A stretch of DNA of 32,213 nucleotides, taken from Azoarcus sp. (GTDB taxonomy: Bacteria > Pseudomonadota > Gammaproteobacteria > Burkholderiales > Rhodocyclaceae). Under the pieces are notes generated by a model. It was given only the letters and a program-made list of their open reading frames with translations, was not told the origin of the DNA and made no database searches. The stretch lies in the NCBI GenBank assembly GCA_031282905.1, contig JAITCV010000149.1, positions 1 to 32,213 on the forward strand, written 5' to 3'. The position numbers were made by a program, and so were the translations under genes. Positions 29,526 through 32,213 of the stretch are shown here, piece by piece (position 1 is the stretch's first letter; every line of letters begins with the position of its first letter).

Positions 29526-30656
29526 TCAGGATACCGTCAGCATGCGTTCGAGCGCGGTTCGTGCCGGTTCGGCCTCGCTCGCCGCTACCCGGATCGGGTT
29601 CACTATCTGGCCTGCGGCGAGGTTTTCCAGCGTCCAGGCCAGATGTTGTGGGTCAATGCGCTGCATTGTCGAGCACATGCACACCATGGGCGCCATGAAT
29701 TGAACGATCTTGCCTTGTGGTTTCATTTGCTCCGCCAGGCGATTGACCAGATTCAATTCGGTGCCGACCAGCCAGCGGGTATTGGCCGGGGCTGCCGAAA
29801 CGATATCGCGGATATATTCGGTGGAACCGACATGGTCAGATTCGCGGCAAACGTCGAGATTGCATTCGGGGTGCGAAATCACCTGCCCGTCCGGATATTG
29901 CGCGCGCCAGCGCCGGATATGTTCGACCTGGAACATTTGATGCACCGAACAGTGCCCTTTCCAGAGCAGGATGCGGGCATTGGCTATTTCTTCCGGGGCG
30001 AGTCCGCCGTTTTCGAGATCGGGGTCCCATACCGCCATTTGTTCAAGGGCAATGCCTTTCTTGAACCCCGTCCAGCGCCCCAGATGCTGATCGGGGAAAA
30101 ACAATACTTTTTCGCGGCGCGCGAGCGCCCAATCGACGATCTTGGGCGCATTGGTCGACGTACAGACAATGCCGCCATGTGCGCCGCAAAACGCCTTGAG
30201 ATCGGCGGCGGAATTGATATAGGTGACAGGAGTGATTTTTTCGTCCGGCGCGCCCAGCACGGCGGCGAGTTCGCGCCAGCAGCGTTCGACCTTCGCCAAA
30301 TTGGCCATGTCGGCCATCGAACAGCCGGCGGCCAGGTCGGGCAGGATGGCGGTTTGCTCGGGCCGCGACAAAATGTCGGCGACTTCGGCCATGAAATGCA
30401 CGCCGCAAAAGACGATGAACTCCGCGTCGGTCTGCGCTGCCAGCCGGGCGAGTTTGAGCGAATCGCCGGTCAGGTCGGCATGGCGATAGACATCGGCGCG
30501 TTGGTAATGGTGGCAAAGCAGCACTGCGCGTTTGCCGAGCCGGGCGCGCGCATCGAGAATGCGCGCCTGCGCGTCTTCTTCGGAGAGCACGCCGAAACGC
30601 TCGAAACCCAGATCCGCCCAGGGCGCGTCTCCAGGAGCAAGCCGCCCGCTGCTCAT
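29526..30656 (-). CDS. nadA: Quinolinate synthase A
   Basis: LLCHHYQRADVYRHADLTGDSLKLA, FCGVHFMAEVADIL, VTYINSAADLKAFCGAHGGIVCTSTNA, HPECNLDV, MVCMCSTMQRI; start overlaps the rhodanese stop (ATGA). Confidence 0.96.
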   Translation of the reverse strand: MSSGRLAPGDAPWADLGFERFGVLSEEDAQARILDARARLGKRAVLLCHHYQRADVYRHADLTGDSLKLARLAAQTDAEFIVFCGVHFMAEVADILSRPEQTAILPDLAAGCSMADMANLAKVERCWRELAAVLGAPDEKITPVTYINSAADLKAFCGAHGGIVCTSTNAPKIVDWALARREKVLFFPDQHLGRWTGFKKGIALEQMAVWDPDLENGGLAPEEIANARILLWKGHCSVHQMFQVEHIRRWRAQYPDGQVISHPECNLDVCRESDHVGSTEYIRDIVSAAPANTRWLVGTELNLVNRLAEQMKPQGKIVQFMAPMVCMCSTMQRIDPQHLAWTLENLAAGQIVNPIRVAASEAEPARTALERMLTVS

Positions 30657-31105
30657 GCCTGCTCCCAGGGCAGCCCGGCAAGCTTCCAACCGCCGACGTG
30701 ACTACGCTGCCTGTTGGCGTCGAGCGAGCCCTCGAAACCTTCGAGGACGTTGTAACAATTGTTATACCCGGAACGAACGGCGAGGCTCGCGGTTTCATCG
30801 GAGCGCCGTCCGGAGCGGCAGATGAACATCACCAGTGCCTCGGGGCTGACCGACTGGCGCAACTGCATCATGAAACGGTTATTGACTTGCCCGCTCGGCC
30901 AGAACTCGTATTCGATGTCGACCGTGCCCGGAATGCGCCCGACCCATTCGAGTTCGGCGCGGGTGCGGATATCGACGAGCTTCGCCCCAGGCGCGAGTTG
31001 CCACACCTGCCAGGCTTCGGCGGGCGTAAGCGCCCCCTGGTAGGACAATCCAAGCTCGACGGTGCGTTGATGCGCCAGATCAAGTAAGGCGTTGAGGGTT
31101 CCCAT
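30653..31105 (-). CDS. Rhodanese-like domain protein
   Basis: AKLVDIRTRAELEWVGRIPGTVDIEY and active-site loop FICRSGRRSDETASLA. Confidence 0.9.
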   Translation of the reverse strand: MGTLNALLDLAHQRTVELGLSYQGALTPAEAWQVWQLAPGAKLVDIRTRAELEWVGRIPGTVDIEYEFWPSGQVNNRFMMQLRQSVSPEALVMFICRSGRRSDETASLAVRSGYNNCYNVLEGFEGSLDANRQRSHVGGWKLAGLPWEQA

Positions 31106-31155
31106 GACAGTATCCGGCTAAAATCGGGGGCCAAAGTATATACCTGTCCGTTCCC

Positions 31156-32213
31156 ATGACTCCGACTTCGCCCGGCAACCTCGGCAACGATGGCGGCAAA
31201 CGTGCCCGCGCCATCCACAGGGTGGCGCTGGTTGCCATCGCCACCAATTCCGCCCTCATCATCGGCCAGATCTGCATCGGTCTTTTTGCCCACGCCTTCA
31301 GCCTGGTGGCCGACGCCGCCCATACGCTTTCGGATCTGATCACCGATCTGATGGTGCTCGTCGCCGGGCGGCGCGGCGCCGATCCCGCCGATATCGATCA
31401 TCCATACGGTCATGGCCGTATCGAAACGGCAAGCTCGTTATTGCTCGGCGGGGTGCTCATCGCGGTGGGATTCGGCTTTCTGTGGGCATCCGGCGTCCGC
31501 TTGCAGAACATGGATGCCCAGACGGCGGCAGTCTTGCATCCGGTGGCGCTCGTCATGGCGGCGGTCACGCTGGCGGCGAAGGAAATCCTGTTCCGCTTCA
31601 CGCTCACCGCCAGCCGGAGACTTTCCGCGCCCCTGCTCGAAGCCAATGCCTGGCACGCGCGCTCGGACGCGGCGTCCTCGCTGGTGGTGGCAATCGGCAT
31701 CGGCGGCAGTCTGGCGGGGTATCCCTTTCTTGAACCGCTTGCCGCGGCTGTGGTGGGTTTTCTCATCCTCAGCATGGGGCTGCGCCTGGGCTGGCAGGCG
31801 GTGCGCGAATTGATCGACACCGGCCTGCCGCCGGAGGAACTCGCCAGCCTGCGCCAGAGCATCGCCGCCACGCCAGGCGTCGTCGGCTTGCACGACATGC
31901 GCACGCGACGCATGGCCGACCGGGTATTGTGCGATACGCATATCCAGGTCGACCCCAGGATCACGGTGTCGGAGGGGCATTACATCGCGGAGCGCGTCTC
32001 GTTGGCCATATGCAAGTCACATCCGAAGGTGAGCGAAGTGCTCGTGCATGTCGATACCGAACGGGATGAATCGCCGCCATCGCCCAATATCGAGCAGTTG
32101 CCGGATCGTGAAATGGTCCGGGCGGATATCGAAGCCTTGCTGGGCGGGGACGGACCGGCGATCCAGCGTCTGCTGGTGCATTACCTGGGATGCCGGATCG
32201 AGGTCGAGGTTTA
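31156..32213 (+). CDS. Cation diffusion facilitator family transporter, truncated by the window edge
   Basis: Direct translation: SLVADAAHTLSDLITDLMVL, DHPYGHGRIETASSLLLG, AKEILFRFT, ANAWHARSDAASSLVV; reading frame still open at 32213. Confidence 0.93.
   Translation, partial: MTPTSPGNLGNDGGKRARAIHRVALVAIATNSALIIGQICIGLFAHAFSLVADAAHTLSDLITDLMVLVAGRRGADPADIDHPYGHGRIETASSLLLGGVLIAVGFGFLWASGVRLQNMDAQTAAVLHPVALVMAAVTLAAKEILFRFTLTASRRLSAPLLEANAWHARSDAASSLVVAIGIGGSLAGYPFLEPLAAAVVGFLILSMGLRLGWQAVRELIDTGLPPEELASLRQSIAATPGVVGLHDMRTRRMADRVLCDTHIQVDPRITVSEGHYIAERVSLAICKSHPKVSEVLVHVDTERDESPPSPNIEQLPDREMVRADIEALLGGDGPAIQRLLVHYLGCRIEVEV

Noticed and set aside
1-32213. CRISPR array, prophage or recognisable defence island
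   Set aside because: No regularly spaced repeats, no Cas, integrase or phage structural motifs; the window is mainly housekeeping genes

Overview
This 32.2 kb window is high-GC bacterial chromosome, probably betaproteobacterial judging from the gene families and their order. Most of it is core genes. From left to right: the 3' end of a group II intron; a DUF2628-like membrane protein; cutA-dsbD; ribE-ribBA(X-type)-ribH-nusB; parAB (minus); ahpC-ahpF; an IS630-type transposase remnant; a one-cysteine dksA; yidD; a sensor protein with a degenerate GGDEF domain; tlyA-metF; a lower-GC orphan gene behind uvrD; the rimP-nusA-infB-rbfA-truB operon (minus); an ABC-ATPase pseudogene; a group II truncated-hemoglobin-like gene; a small hypothetical gene; orn; rsgA; flgA; rhodanese-nadA (minus); and a CDF transporter cut by the window edge. 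I found no clearly new multi-gene system. The observations most worth following up are: (i) a promoter followed directly by two tandem intrinsic terminators in the rimP-nusA-infB leader; (ii) an OxyR-type operator at ahpC plus a terminator between ahpC and ahpF; (iii) a second copy of that terminator module, with a compensatory base-pair change, at the end of an ORF-free stretch upstream of uvrD (sRNA candidate); (iv) dispersed CTG-phased heptamer-like repeats at gene ends that form the C-terminal codons of orn; (v) a palindromic element between infB and rbfA; (vi) the orphan gene next to uvrD; (vii) degenerate GGDEF, RibA and DksA zinc-finger motifs. All family assignments come from motif recognition. 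No database search was run.
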